NCBI GenBank assembly: GCA_030849065.1
Contig: JASAON010001659.1
Location: forward strand, 124,001-188,000
DNA: 64,000 nt
Reading direction: 5' to 3'
Origin: Jaenimonas drosophilae
Taxonomy: Eukaryota > Euglenozoa > Kinetoplastea > Trypanosomatida > Trypanosomatidae
A model generated the notes under the pieces. The model was not told the DNA's origin and searched no databases. It saw only the letters and a list, made by a program, of their open reading frames with translations. A program made the position numbers and the translations under genes. Shown here piece after piece: positions 7,093-16,916 of the stretch. Each line of letters starts with the position of its first letter. Within the stretch, counting starts at the first letter, position 1.

Positions 7093-9975
7093 TCAGGGAA
7101 CGACGGTGAGTGTGGAGGCACCACCATACAACATCTCCATCAAATCTCGTCGATCGTTGCGTAGGTCCACCGCCTCTGAACGAAGGCGACGTACTTCATC
7201 CGCAACTTCTTCCGTACGTCGCTCCGCAACATGCAGCTGAGTGGAGCACCGCTGGAGCTTTTCCGAAGTCATCTCCATCTCTTGGCGCACGCGCTGGTGT
7301 TGCTCCTTCTGCTCATGAAGAAGAACTTTGAAGCTGGCCAATTCATGCTGGAGGGACGTGCGGTGCTCCTGAAGTGCCGCCGCGTGGTCGACGAGTGCCT
7401 CCACGTCGGCAGCTGGGTATGGACTACTCCACGAAGGAGATGAAGACTTCGTCACGGGTTCTGCTTCGTGAGGTGTGCTGGTGGTGTCTGTGGGAGAGGC
7501 CGCAGGCGGCGGGTGTGCCGCTGACGTGCGCCACACAATGGCCCCATGCAAAGGCTTGAGCGGAAGAGGATAGATGGAGGATGCTGTTCTCCACGAGGGC
7601 GGCGACAAGGGGCGCTCGTCGTCGTGGCGTTGTGCGTCGCGCACCAACTTGGGTGCGACTGAGGATCGGGACGATGCTGATGGGTTGATCCGTACCACTG
7701 AAGTGCTCCCCAACAGGCAGCGCTCAAGGCGAGTGGTTGGATCAGCTCGACGACACACCCCATGCCCAGCAACATTGGTCGGCGACGACGATGAGAATGA
7801 TGATGTGTAGCTGAGAAGGCACGATGCGCGTGCGCGAGAGTTGTTGCATGTCGGAGCAGATTCCCTCATGGAGGGAAGACCATCACTCTGGCTCTTCACC
7901 TGAGCGGCCCTCTGGCGCTCATGTGCCAATCGATGCATGACGGCTTTTGTCGCTCGATCCACCCACAAACGGAAGCACCGCTCCTTCAGCGATTCTTCAC
8001 GAATCTGTACGAGAAGACGAGCGGCGGTGGCGTCCGCCAGACGTCTTCGCCACGAAGCAAATGCAAAACGCAGCTTCGCTTGATGCACAGTCCACCGCTC
8101 CTCCGCCGCTGCACGCCAACGCTCAAAGAAGAGCCGCTTGCGGCTGACGTAGCGGAGGTCCACCAACGCGCCGCCAACGCATGACGACCAGCGTCCTTCA
8201 TGAAGATGCTTCTCGGCGAGCGTGCAGCAATGCTCCACGGCTAACCTCTGCTGCTGTCGGAACTGCAGTTGGTGCCTCCATCGATGAAGTGCCCGGCGCA
8301 TCATCGCCGATGTGTTCGTCGGTGAAGAGGGGGCCGTTGTGGTGGTGGTCCGTGGTGAGTTTGTTGCCGTCGATGGACGCGTGGATGGCGGACTCAGCGT
8401 CAATGGCCCATCTTCATCGGCACCGACTTCATCTTCGGAAGAGGATGGAGACGGTAGCGCAGAGCAACTGGCTGTTGGCAGCCACTCACGTGGTGCGGGA
8501 GATGCATCCTCCTCCTCGTCACGAGATGCCTCGCTACCTTCTTCTTGCTCCTTGGATGGAGTGCAGCCCATATCCTCCGTATCTGTGGCGATAGTGGAGA
8601 TGGAGCCGATGCTTGGTGCCACGTGTGCCACTTCCAGCAGCTTGACGGCCTCGGGCGTCGTGGAGCTCCTCCTCGTCATCGGCGGTGTAGGCACAGGAGG
8701 CCCCACGTGGAGTTGCGGATGAAGGATGAGCTGCCGACTTCCCGTGAGGTTGGTCGTTGCGCCATCCACGACGCGCGCATTTCCCGACTTCATGGCTGCC
8801 CACGTGAGGAGAAGGTCATCCACCACACCAGGTCCTGGGGTGGTATTCATGCACTGACTAATGCGAAGAACATCGGCACACACACGAAGATCCAGCTCCT
8901 GCATCACGCGCTGCACCACGCCTTTGAGATGGCGGCATCGTGGCTGCTCACTGTCGTCGTCGTCCTCCATCTGCGTCACGACGGAGCTCTCGACGGAGTT
9001 GTTGTTGTCGCTGATGAGGATTGAGGTCTCCGCAACCCCACTCAGTGTGTGGCCAATAGCGGGAAGCACTGCTGGGGTCGAAGAACGGCGGCGTTGTGCA
9101 GCCACGTGCCGTCGCCACACCAACCGAGCGGCGTGGAGATCGAGCACTGCTCCGCTCGCCTGATGCGCCGCGGCACACACCACATGCAGATAATCTGCCA
9201 ACCTCACCGCCGTGGAGCTACGCGCCGCGGCGGGCAGCAAGACGTGCCGCTGTCGCATCTCTTCATGCACTCGCAAGCGTTGTTCTGCCGCCTCCAACGC
9301 CGCCACAAGTTGCCAGCGACTGCCCATCGCCAACAAGGGCCCATCTTCCGCGGCGAGGCACCTCAACGCATGACGAATCATGGATGGAGTTACTGTCTCA
9401 GTGTCTAGCTTCTTTAGTCGGCAGTTGGTGGGGGTGAGTGGGTCGGGCCACGCGCACAACTGCAGAATGTGCGGGCGGAAGTGCGGGAGACGCGCCACAG
9501 GGCAGAACTCCAGGCTGAGGTAGGCCAAGTGTGGGAGGAGGGCGAGCGCATCGCAGTCCTCCAGCCGACGAATGCGGTTGCCAAGGAGGGAGAGACGCAC
9601 CACGTGGCGAAACTGAACGCACCCGATGAGTGATGTGATGGCGTTGCGAGACAACAAGACGGTGTGGAGGGTGGAGAGGCTAGAGAGTGTCGTGGTGGTG
9701 AGATCTGCCGAGGTATCTCTGTCATGGTGGTGGTTGGCCTCATCGTCCTGCATCATCCACCACGGACGTTGTGATTCGACGGCGGAGAGTTGGGCCTCAG
9801 CCGCGGCACGAAGACGTGGTGGACCTGCCGACACCAACACCTGCAGTAGTCGTGGGTGGACGTCAATCTCCGTCATGTCGCACGCGGTGGCAGTCAGCCG
9901 CCCATGCGAGGCATCTATGCTGCCGGGGAATCGGCGTAGGTGTTGAGAGAGGCTGAGTGAAGATGGATGCCTCAT
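7093..9975 (-). CDS. LRR / Sfi1-like repeat / coiled-coil protein, probably basal-body associated
   Basis: 960 residues from the first ATG after a C9-T3-CATAG acceptor at 10026-10042. Residues about 95-165 form SDS22-type LRRs (LHTVLLSRNAITSL, VVRLSLLGNRIRRLEDC). Residues about 555-680 contain at least four Trp-centred repeats spaced roughly 25-40 residues apart (ALHRWRHQL, FFERWRAAAEERW, AFASWRRRL, CFRLWVDRATKA), like the centrin-binding repeats of Sfi1. The last 90 residues are a strong coiled coil. The segments between are Ser/Thr/Pro-rich and poorly ordered. LRR plus coiled coil with Sfi1 repeats suggests a centrin-binding protein of the basal body or flagellar base; this is inference from domain content. 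Confidence 0.7.
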   Translation of the reverse strand: MRHPSSLSLSQHLRRFPGSIDASHGRLTATACDMTEIDVHPRLLQVLVSAGPPRLRAAAEAQLSAVESQRPWWMMQDDEANHHHDRDTSADLTTTTLSSLSTLHTVLLSRNAITSLIGCVQFRHVVRLSLLGNRIRRLEDCDALALLPHLAYLSLEFCPVARLPHFRPHILQLCAWPDPLTPTNCRLKKLDTETVTPSMIRHALRCLAAEDGPLLAMGSRWQLVAALEAAEQRLRVHEEMRQRHVLLPAAARSSTAVRLADYLHVVCAAAHQASGAVLDLHAARLVWRRHVAAQRRRSSTPAVLPAIGHTLSGVAETSILISDNNNSVESSVVTQMEDDDDSEQPRCRHLKGVVQRVMQELDLRVCADVLRISQCMNTTPGPGVVDDLLLTWAAMKSGNARVVDGATTNLTGSRQLILHPQLHVGPPVPTPPMTRRSSTTPEAVKLLEVAHVAPSIGSISTIATDTEDMGCTPSKEQEEGSEASRDEEEDASPAPREWLPTASCSALPSPSSSEDEVGADEDGPLTLSPPSTRPSTATNSPRTTTTTAPSSPTNTSAMMRRALHRWRHQLQFRQQQRLAVEHCCTLAEKHLHEGRWSSCVGGALVDLRYVSRKRLFFERWRAAAEERWTVHQAKLRFAFASWRRRLADATAARLLVQIREESLKERCFRLWVDRATKAVMHRLAHERQRAAQVKSQSDGLPSMRESAPTCNNSRARASCLLSYTSSFSSSSPTNVAGHGVCRRADPTTRLERCLLGSTSVVRINPSASSRSSVAPKLVRDAQRHDDERPLSPPSWRTASSIYPLPLKPLHGAIVWRTSAAHPPPAASPTDTTSTPHEAEPVTKSSSPSWSSPYPAADVEALVDHAAALQEHRTSLQHELASFKVLLHEQKEQHQRVRQEMEMTSEKLQRCSTQLHVAERRTEEVADEVRRLRSEAVDLRNDRRDLMEMLYGGASTLTVVP

Positions 9976-10782
9976 TTGTGTCGTGTCAGCACAATGCTGT
10001 TCGTCTCGGGTAGAGGAACAGCAATCTATGAAAGGGGGGGGGTGGGCACAAACAAATACAAGTGCCAAGGTTGTCGGGATGTGGGTTCAGACAACAACCA
10101 AGGCGGATTTGTTCGCCTCCGTCTATGATTCACCGACGTGCTTCTTTGTTCGGTGCAGCCACTGTCTATGGCGAGCGAGGGAGATGCCCAAAAGGAGGAA
10201 GAGATCGGATAACAACGTATGAATTAGATGACACCCACGCTCAGAGTACTCACGTGCACCACAGACACACACAGCAGCAGCAGCAGCACAACCTGGGACT
10301 CTCCTTCATCCTTTTTTTTTGTGTGTGTTTTATAGCCTTACGTGTCGTCAATACAAGTTGAGGTACAATGAATCGCTCACCCACACGCACGTCACTCACA
10401 CACACACACATACATTCACGCACATACCAATCACCTGGTTTACACGGATAGCGATGCATGACGACGTACGTGCTCCATACAGCAGCGTAGAAGAAACATA
10501 AGCACCACCTGCTGCTGTGCTGGTACAATGAGCGTGGCACCACACATGGATAATGCCTTCACAGAAATACACGTCGCGAACAACAAACGCACTGGCTCGT
10601 TGGCGTGGTGTAGCGATGGTCACCACATTTGTCTGTATGAGGCGTGTCGTTATATCGCCAAGATACGACATCATCCACCTGATGGAGGAGTTGAAATATG
10701 ACCAGTAACAACGCATGGCATACTCCTCCTCCGCCACGCCACGAGTGCGCGTATAGCTCAGGTGGCGTGCATCCATGTCTTC
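9976..10782. other. Intergenic region, no gene seen
   Basis: About 800 bases between the TOP1 large-subunit stop and the LRR/Sfi1 gene. It contains the acceptor at 10026-10042, a T8 run near 10313, and CAG- and CA-rich runs at 10260-10290 and 10395-10420. Short open frames lack codon structure. No RNA gene was recognised. Confidence 0.55.
10026..10042 (-). promoter_or_regulatory. Spliced-leader acceptor of the LRR/Sfi1 gene
   Basis: In the sense direction, nine C and three T residues are followed by CATAG. The next ATG downstream is the one used for the annotated start. The AG is at 10026-10027. Confidence 0.55.
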
Positions 10783-12765
10783 TTATGCCAGAAGATTCGC
10801 CAGTGGGACGTCGTCGTCGTCGCTGTCTTCTGCCTTGACACGTGGCCGTTTCGCTGCGGGTTTCTTTGGCGTTGTCTTCTTGGCCGCTCCAGCCTTGGCG
10901 AGCTGATGCAGCGGCACATCATCCTCATCCGACTCCTCCTTCTTAGACCCACGCTTGCTCCCCGCCTTCTTGGTTGGGGTCTTCGACCTCTTGCTGCTTG
11001 TCTTCTTGGCTGAGGTCTTCTTCTTGGTTGCCGTCTTCCTTGAGGAGGATGACCTCTTCTTCTTCTCGCCCGACGTGGAGCTCTTCCGCGTGGATGCGGA
11101 CTTCTGCTTTGGCATGCCGCGGTTCTTGCGGATGGTCTCGTAGTCCTCGCGCTGCTCATCGGTGCCATAGGCCTTGAGCCACTCGAGCTGAATGCGGTCC
11201 TGCTCCGCGAAGAACTCATCCACGGCGGCCTTCAGCGACTTCTTCTGGATGGTCTCCATCGCCCGCTCCAGCTGCTCGATGATCTGCCGCGTGTAGGTGG
11301 ACTTGGTGCCGAGAACCGCCATCTGTGAGTGATGGTTCTTCGAGACCGCCTTCTGATGGTTGCAGAGCACCGCCACCTCCGTGTTGGCCTTGTTAAAGTA
11401 GGCGAGCTTGTCGGCGACGGACATCTTCGCATCGACGGGCTTCTCCTTGAACCAGCGATCGAGAGTGATGGAGGCGTTGTAGGTACGGAACACCTTGGCG
11501 GTGAGGCCATCCATGAAGGACTTCAAGTGGTCATTGAGCTGGGTGGTCGTGAGCTCATTGAAGATGTCGGAATCTGGACGGCGTCCGTGGGTGAATTTTT
11601 GCAACAAGGCATGCACCTCGGGCAGCACCGTCACCTCGTTCTGGTAGCGGATAGAGTCCTTGCCAAGGAAGTCGAAGCGTACTCCGTTGTGTGGGAGGAG
11701 CTTAATGTGCTCCACACGGAGGGAGCAGCAGCCAACGGTGTCGGCCTCGTCGGAGCCCTTTTCATTTCCCACACGAAGGGCCAACTTATCAATGAAGTAC
11801 ATGGCCACGGCGCGCTGCGCCACCTGCTTTGAGGAGGAGCGAAAGTCTTCGGTGTAGGAGGCACGAATATCATCCACGACCGTCTTCAGCTTACGCGCCC
11901 TCTCAAATTTCATCATGTCGGACTGCCCCTTCACGCTGGAGCTCGGGGCGAGCATGACGTACTTGAAGTTGCCCGCCACATTATCACGCCACATGGCCAA
12001 CCACGTGACGGTGTTGTCGTGCTGCACCGCGGCCCAGTGATGCCCAGGCGGGGGTGCGGGCACCTCCGCCTCCTTGCCAATGTTGATGGTTATATCCTCC
12101 GCCTGCAGACGCTTCTTGAGCTTGCCGGCGAGCGGGTGCTTGCCACGACCACGGAAGAGGCCAGGCGGCTCCACGCGGAAGTTGGCCACCTGCTCCTGCT
12201 TGCCATTCCAGAGGCAGGTCTTGTAGGGCTCCGCCTCCTCGTTTGCCAGACGCTGCGCCTCCTTCTTCTCCTCACGCGAGCGACTGAGGCGTTTTTCACG
12301 CTCACGGACGTGCCACTGGTAAATGGCCTCGAAGTCGCAGAGCTCCAGACGACGAATCGGGTGGGGTTCCGCCCGCTTATCCAGGATCGCGCGCCAGCTG
12401 CGGAAGAAGTTGGTGCGGAAGAGTGGATTCTTGTAGTACTCGGACTCCTTGAGCACTGCAAACATCGTGGCCACCTCCTCTTCATCGGGAGTCATGCGGA
12501 ACTCCTTACCTTCGTAGCGAATGGGGATGCCGTGAGGGACGTACAACGGGGGAAACTGCACACCATTGTGGCTGAGTGTGTCCCAGCGCTTCTCACCCTT
12601 GGAGGCGATGCGGAGGTTTTCTAACTCCCACCAGTTGCTTTCTTCCTCGTCTTCCTCCGCTCCGTCCTCGTCGCTCACGCTCGGACTGGCCTCACGCTTG
12701 ATGGCCACCGCAGCCCCCAAAGGCACCTTCTCCTCCTTGATCGACGTCTCCACCTTCACCGGCAT
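10783..12765 (-). CDS. TOP1L: DNA topoisomerase IB large subunit (kinetoplastid split enzyme)
   Basis: 660 residues. After an acidic N-terminus comes the type IB core: FPPLYVPHGIPIRYEGK, LALRVGNEKGSDEADTVGCC, FDFLGKDSIRYQNEV, VFRTYNASITLD and CNHQKAVSKNHH, which hold the active-site Arg, Lys, Arg and His positions. The C-terminus is a Lys/Ser-rich tail ending in two DDDV/EDDV-PL repeats. The C-terminal domain with the SKxNY motif and nucleophilic Tyr is absent. In Kinetoplastea that domain is supplied by a separate small-subunit gene, which is not in this window. The enzyme relaxes supercoils in nucleus and kinetoplast. This is the clearest taxonomic marker here. Confidence 0.95.
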   Translation of the reverse strand: MPVKVETSIKEEKVPLGAAVAIKREASPSVSDEDGAEEDEEESNWWELENLRIASKGEKRWDTLSHNGVQFPPLYVPHGIPIRYEGKEFRMTPDEEEVATMFAVLKESEYYKNPLFRTNFFRSWRAILDKRAEPHPIRRLELCDFEAIYQWHVREREKRLSRSREEKKEAQRLANEEAEPYKTCLWNGKQEQVANFRVEPPGLFRGRGKHPLAGKLKKRLQAEDITINIGKEAEVPAPPPGHHWAAVQHDNTVTWLAMWRDNVAGNFKYVMLAPSSSVKGQSDMMKFERARKLKTVVDDIRASYTEDFRSSSKQVAQRAVAMYFIDKLALRVGNEKGSDEADTVGCCSLRVEHIKLLPHNGVRFDFLGKDSIRYQNEVTVLPEVHALLQKFTHGRRPDSDIFNELTTTQLNDHLKSFMDGLTAKVFRTYNASITLDRWFKEKPVDAKMSVADKLAYFNKANTEVAVLCNHQKAVSKNHHSQMAVLGTKSTYTRQIIEQLERAMETIQKKSLKAAVDEFFAEQDRIQLEWLKAYGTDEQREDYETIRKNRGMPKQKSASTRKSSTSGEKKKRSSSSRKTATKKKTSAKKTSSKRSKTPTKKAGSKRGSKKEESDEDDVPLHQLAKAGAAKKTTPKKPAAKRPRVKAEDSDDDDVPLANLLA

Positions 12766-13396
12766 TGCTGTACTTATGCCACCTGTGTTGTGTGATTGTG
12801 GCTACAAACAACCGTAGCTCAACGACAAAACGCGTCTTCACAAACTGCCGCTGTACCGAAGATTATGGGTGAGCTAGTGAGGAAGCTAAGTGTCTGCGTG
12901 TGAAAAAAGAGAGCGGTTGGCGATGATGATGGTGTCGTCAGCCGTCTCTCTTGAATGCAGTATATAATACAAAGGAAGCAGAAACACAGCACTGATTGGC
13001 TGATGAGCTTATACGTTTGTATTCTGCTGCCACAACACAAGCCAAGTGGAGAGGTGATGTTGTCCTTCTAACCGCGTACACCCAATAAGATTGAGAGAGA
13101 GAGAGAGAGAGAGTAGCACGCATATCTACACAACAACAAGAATACATCGTGGCAAGTACAAGATCAGGCGATCAAGGTAGCAGATAGTCTGTTGATGTGT
13201 TGGTGTGCCGGTATTGGAGTGATGAGTCATAACAGGGAGCCGCATACACGTCCTGCTCCTCTCGGCACTACAGGAAGGGGGAGAGGAAGGGGGGTGATGG
13301 GAGTTGCCCTAGACTGACGAAGATTTTTTTTCTCTCTCTGTGTGTTGTGACGTGAGGACGATGATGGATGATCAAAGTGAGGAGAGTCTGGCCACT
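12766..13396. other. Intergenic region with a GA repeat
   Basis: About 630 bases without a credible coding frame. A (GA)n run at 13093-13113 reads as a pyrimidine run in the sense direction and, with the A-rich stretches near 12902, is a candidate trans-splicing signal for the TOP1 large-subunit gene. Confidence 0.55.
13093..13113. repeat. (GA)n microsatellite
   Basis: Twenty-one bases of GA alternation. It is (TC)n in the sense direction, i.e. a long polypyrimidine tract. Confidence 0.9.
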
Positions 13397-14269
13397 CTAT
13401 ACGCTCTCCTCCTCCTCCTCCACCACCACCTCAGACAAGCTAGATGAGGCGATGCGCATCCTGCGTCGCGTCCATCGCTCCACCACCGCAAAAATGTAGA
13501 AGCGGCGGAAGAGATCAGTGTAGCTCATCGTCCCGAACACCGACCGGGCCCGCTGTTGTACCACATGGCCAACGTGGTGCCGCACCGATTCGATCACAAC
13601 CTGCGGATCAACGGGGGCTGAAGAACTCACGGACGGCTGTACCTCATCAACGACATCCCCAAATGACGTTCCCGAGCGCGTGAAGTTGATGAAGCTGCGT
13701 GCCACAAACACAGCCACCGCGGATGATGTCACCACACTGACAATGAGGAGGAGCGTCATCTGAAGTGTGTTGCCGCGGCCATCCACCCGACGAGCTCCGG
13801 GGAACTTCTCACCGCGTGGATATGCTCCAGCATTGCGCGCCGCCGCGCTCGCCGCTTTGCGTCGCATCGTTGGACGAGGTGGAGGTCCCGGGTGGGCAGA
13901 CTGCGCCGCCCGCCGTCGTCGTGTGTGGCTGCCGCTGTCTTGCGTGAAGACACCGGAGCTGTTTGCGGCCGAGAAGGTGGCGGAGCCCCCTCCTACCGCA
14001 TTGGGTGGGCTGGGCTGTGGCGTACGATGATCGTGGTGGCGGTGCGGGGCGTGATCGACCTGCCTCCGCGAGAAGCTCCCCTCGCGTGAGGCAGAGTACG
14101 GGCTGAGGCACTCATCCCCGGCTGTGTGCTGCCTGAGTGGGGAGGTTCGCCCACTCGTGTGGTTTGTAGAAGAGGAGACGCTGGAGAAGTGAGTGGACTG
14201 GCGCATAGGGCTGCGACTCTCGGAAAGATCTCCACTACGATAGTGATGCAGACTGCCTGGGTGAGACAT
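13397..14269 (-). CDS. Hypothetical single-pass membrane protein
   Basis: 290 residues from the ATG at 14269; the frame is open slightly further upstream but has no ATG there. The N-terminal 170 residues are Ser/His/Pro/Arg-rich and probably disordered. One hydrophobic segment (QMTLLLIVSVVTSSAVAVFV, near residue 180) is likely to span a membrane. About 85 residues follow, with a basic patch (VVERWTRRRMRI) and an acidic end (VVVEEEEESV). No family is recognised. The clean frame, its strand and its place in the cluster support it as a gene. Confidence 0.5.
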   Translation of the reverse strand: MSHPGSLHHYRSGDLSESRSPMRQSTHFSSVSSSTNHTSGRTSPLRQHTAGDECLSPYSASREGSFSRRQVDHAPHRHHDHRTPQPSPPNAVGGGSATFSAANSSGVFTQDSGSHTRRRRAAQSAHPGPPPRPTMRRKAASAAARNAGAYPRGEKFPGARRVDGRGNTLQMTLLLIVSVVTSSAVAVFVARSFINFTRSGTSFGDVVDEVQPSVSSSAPVDPQVVIESVRHHVGHVVQQRARSVFGTMSYTDLFRRFYIFAVVERWTRRRMRIASSSLSEVVVEEEEESV

Positions 14270-14651
14270 GATGTGTGATGAAGGTGAAGTGCTCACAAAC
14301 GGAGGTCGTTTCTACCAACTACGTATGTCACCTCACGAACACTCGCATGCAGTGTTGATGATTGTTCGATGGAGAGGGAATGGGGCCTTTGTTGTTGGAT
14401 GATGCCATCGCACACAAAGAGAAAAAAAACAGAAAAAGGAAACGACACAAAATAAATGAAGAGAGGAAGAAAACTGGAGAAGATCGACGACATCAAACGT
14501 ACGTGCCTACGTGTACGTGATCTCTCTCCCTGCAGCGTGAGCTGCTTCAGAATATGTATGTTTTTTTTTTCTTCTTGGCGCGCACAGCACACGGGTAGGA
14601 CAAGCAACAGATATCACTTAGTTAGACCGCGATTCATCTCTTGCGTACAAC
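14270..14651. other. Intergenic region
   Basis: About 380 bases. The A-rich stretch around 14415-14440 reads as a T/C-rich tract in the sense direction and is a candidate trans-splicing signal for the membrane-protein gene. Nothing else was recognised. Confidence 0.55.
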
Positions 14652-16916
14652 CTACTCGACGGGCTCCTCACCGTGAATCATACCGCAGTCGCACCACCCA
14701 TTGTCTGCGGGGATGGGGAACAAGGTCAGATACAACCGCTTCAAGACAGCCATGAGCTGCTGCACCTCAGGTGAGTCGTAGTCCGCCTTGGCCGCCCCGC
14801 CTTCCTCCAGCTCCAGCTCGATGCACTCCGTAATGAGGGCCACCTGACCATCGGGCAGCTCCACACGGCAGTTCCCCGTGACGAGGTTGGTAGTCACCGA
14901 CGGGTAAAACTGCGTCAGCATGTGGTGGAAGCACTTGGTGCGGAAGATGCGATCACGTCCGGCGATGTCAACGGGGAGGAGCACCTCCTCCTCCTCCTCG
15001 GCGGTCGCATCCGTCGTCTCCTCTGCCAGCTTGGAGAGTGCGACGCAGGTGACATCCGCCACGAGGTCATTGTAGGTGCTGCTCACCCACACAATGGATA
15101 AGGTGGTCTGGGATTGGGCACTGCTGAAAACCTCCACCGAGACATCACGGGAGATGAAGATCTTCTGCACGTCCTCCGCCCGGGGAGAGGCCTCCGCTGC
15201 TCGCTCGGCATCGTGTTCTGCCGGGGTCTGCAAGCGTGGTTCCACCTCCGCCAGCATGTGGCTCTCGCCATAGTAGCGTTGGAGTACCTCCAACACCTCC
15301 GCCGCTGTCTTGTGACGAAGCAGGGGAAGCACCATGGACTGGTTGATGGAGCAGACGCTCAGGTCCGTAAAGACAGGTACGTCATCTGGGTGAACCATTG
15401 TGTAGTTGTGCTGGCCAGACACCAGCATCACACCACTGACGAAGTCGCCGTGCTGCATTTCACGGTTGGCGAGCTTGCCCATGATGGTGGCAGTGCGCTC
15501 CATCACAAAAGGAATCCGAATCGTCTCCTGATTCACGGTGGTGTAGACCTCCATGGAGCGTTCCTTGAAGTCCTGCCGCAGCTTGTTCTGTAGCTGTGCC
15601 ATGGCCGCAGCGTTGCCGTGGACGAGGACGGTGTGCTGAACCTTGGCGAGCTGCTGGATGAAGTCGCGTGTCTGGCGACCATCGGAGTGGGCGGAGAAGG
15701 AGACGGCCTCGATCGTATCCATGCGCAGCGGCAGCACACGTCCGTCGGGCTTCACAATCTCCTTGGGCCGCGAGAGTACGTCCTTGGCGATGGTTCCATC
15801 GACGCAGTAGCCCGCCATGATGATGCCATTGCGACGATCCCCACACCAGCGTTCGAAGAGCTGGAGGGAGATGCCCGACTGTAGCATGCCGGGTGAGGCG
15901 AGCACAACACAGGGCCCGTTGTCCTCGAAGGTCTTGGCATCCAACAAGGAGTGAATGTAGCGGAAGACGAAGGGGTTGTGGTGGTTGTCATGTTGGTGCT
16001 TCACGCGATCGTTCATGGCACTGACGAAAGTCTGGTAGAGCTTCATGCAACGCTGAGCCAGGGAGGAGGCGTAGTAGATGGGAATGTTCTGCAGCTCCTT
16101 GTGCTCCTCCCAGTACTCCTCCAGAATGAGGAGCAGCTCCTGAGCCCGTCCGAGGGCGAAGACAGGGACGAGACACCGCCCACCACGCTTCACAATCGCG
16201 TGCACACTCGACGTGAATTTGTGTTCTCGTTCCTCACGTGACTCGAGCTCGCGGATGCCGTTGGTGCTCTCCACAATGACAATGTCAGGGGAGTAGGGGG
16301 GAATCTGCGCCCCGAGGAGGTGACGGTCGGGCACCCGAGAAAAGTCGCCCGTGTACAGCGCACGCATGCCAGCGATGTCAATCATGAACATCGCAGCCCC
16401 GAGAACGTGGCCGGCGTTGAAGGGCTGAAAGCGCACCCCCCGCACGGTGATCTCCTCGTGGTACTCCACGGTTTCGATGCGGTCAATGGTGCTCTGCAGC
16501 CACTCGTTGGTGACGAGGTCATTGGCCCCTGCCCCCACCCGGAGGAAGTCGTTCATCACCATCTTGTAGAAGGCCTTGGTGGCGGTGGTCATGAAGATGC
16601 GCCCCTTGAAGGCGGTCTGATTGCAGAAGTAGGGCAGCGCACCGCAGTGGTCTAGGTGGAAGTGGGTGATGAGAACCACATCAACCTCCTCGCAGCGGAT
16701 GCTGTCGAAGAAGGGCAGAGAGTCCAGTCCACTCTTCGCTGGGTGATTGCCGCAGTCCAGCATCACGCAGCGACCCTTGTAGCGTAGGATTACACAGGAC
16801 CGGCCCACCTCTCCGCCACTGCCAAGTGGCAGGATCTCCACCTCGTCGGCGGGGAGGGAGGGACCCTCGGCGGCCGAGGGCACCGCAGCGCCTTCAGGAA
16901 AGGCAGCAGCAGACAT
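14652..16916 (-). CDS. CPSF3: CPSF73, endonuclease subunit of the cleavage and polyadenylation complex
   Basis: 754 residues. The N-terminal metallo-beta-lactamase fold has LPLGSGGEVGRSCV, LDCGNHPA and the zinc motif HFHLDHCGALPYF. Further ligands are in NAGHVLGAAMFMI and YTGDFSRVPDRHLL. The beta-CASP domain includes CLVPVFALGRAQELLLIL and the later SFSAHSDGRQTRDFI and VLVHGN. The C-terminal third resembles the CPSF73/100 C-terminal domain and ends near CDCGMIHGEEPVE. The enzyme cuts pre-mRNA before poly(A) addition; in kinetoplastids this is coupled to trans-splicing of the downstream gene. All catalytic motifs are intact, and length and architecture are normal for the family. Confidence 0.96.
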   Translation of the reverse strand: MSAAAFPEGAAVPSAAEGPSLPADEVEILPLGSGGEVGRSCVILRYKGRCVMLDCGNHPAKSGLDSLPFFDSIRCEEVDVVLITHFHLDHCGALPYFCNQTAFKGRIFMTTATKAFYKMVMNDFLRVGAGANDLVTNEWLQSTIDRIETVEYHEEITVRGVRFQPFNAGHVLGAAMFMIDIAGMRALYTGDFSRVPDRHLLGAQIPPYSPDIVIVESTNGIRELESREEREHKFTSSVHAIVKRGGRCLVPVFALGRAQELLLILEEYWEEHKELQNIPIYYASSLAQRCMKLYQTFVSAMNDRVKHQHDNHHNPFVFRYIHSLLDAKTFEDNGPCVVLASPGMLQSGISLQLFERWCGDRRNGIIMAGYCVDGTIAKDVLSRPKEIVKPDGRVLPLRMDTIEAVSFSAHSDGRQTRDFIQQLAKVQHTVLVHGNAAAMAQLQNKLRQDFKERSMEVYTTVNQETIRIPFVMERTATIMGKLANREMQHGDFVSGVMLVSGQHNYTMVHPDDVPVFTDLSVCSINQSMVLPLLRHKTAAEVLEVLQRYYGESHMLAEVEPRLQTPAEHDAERAAEASPRAEDVQKIFISRDVSVEVFSSAQSQTTLSIVWVSSTYNDLVADVTCVALSKLAEETTDATAEEEEEVLLPVDIAGRDRIFRTKCFHHMLTQFYPSVTTNLVTGNCRVELPDGQVALITECIELELEEGGAAKADYDSPEVQQLMAVLKRLYLTLFPIPADNGWCDCGMIHGEEPVE

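Noticed and set aside
10748..10800. tRNA-like A-box similarity (TAGCTCAGGTGGC)
   Set aside because: The D-stem does not pair, no B-box follows at the right distance and no cloverleaf can be drawn; it overlaps the end of the TOP1 gene.
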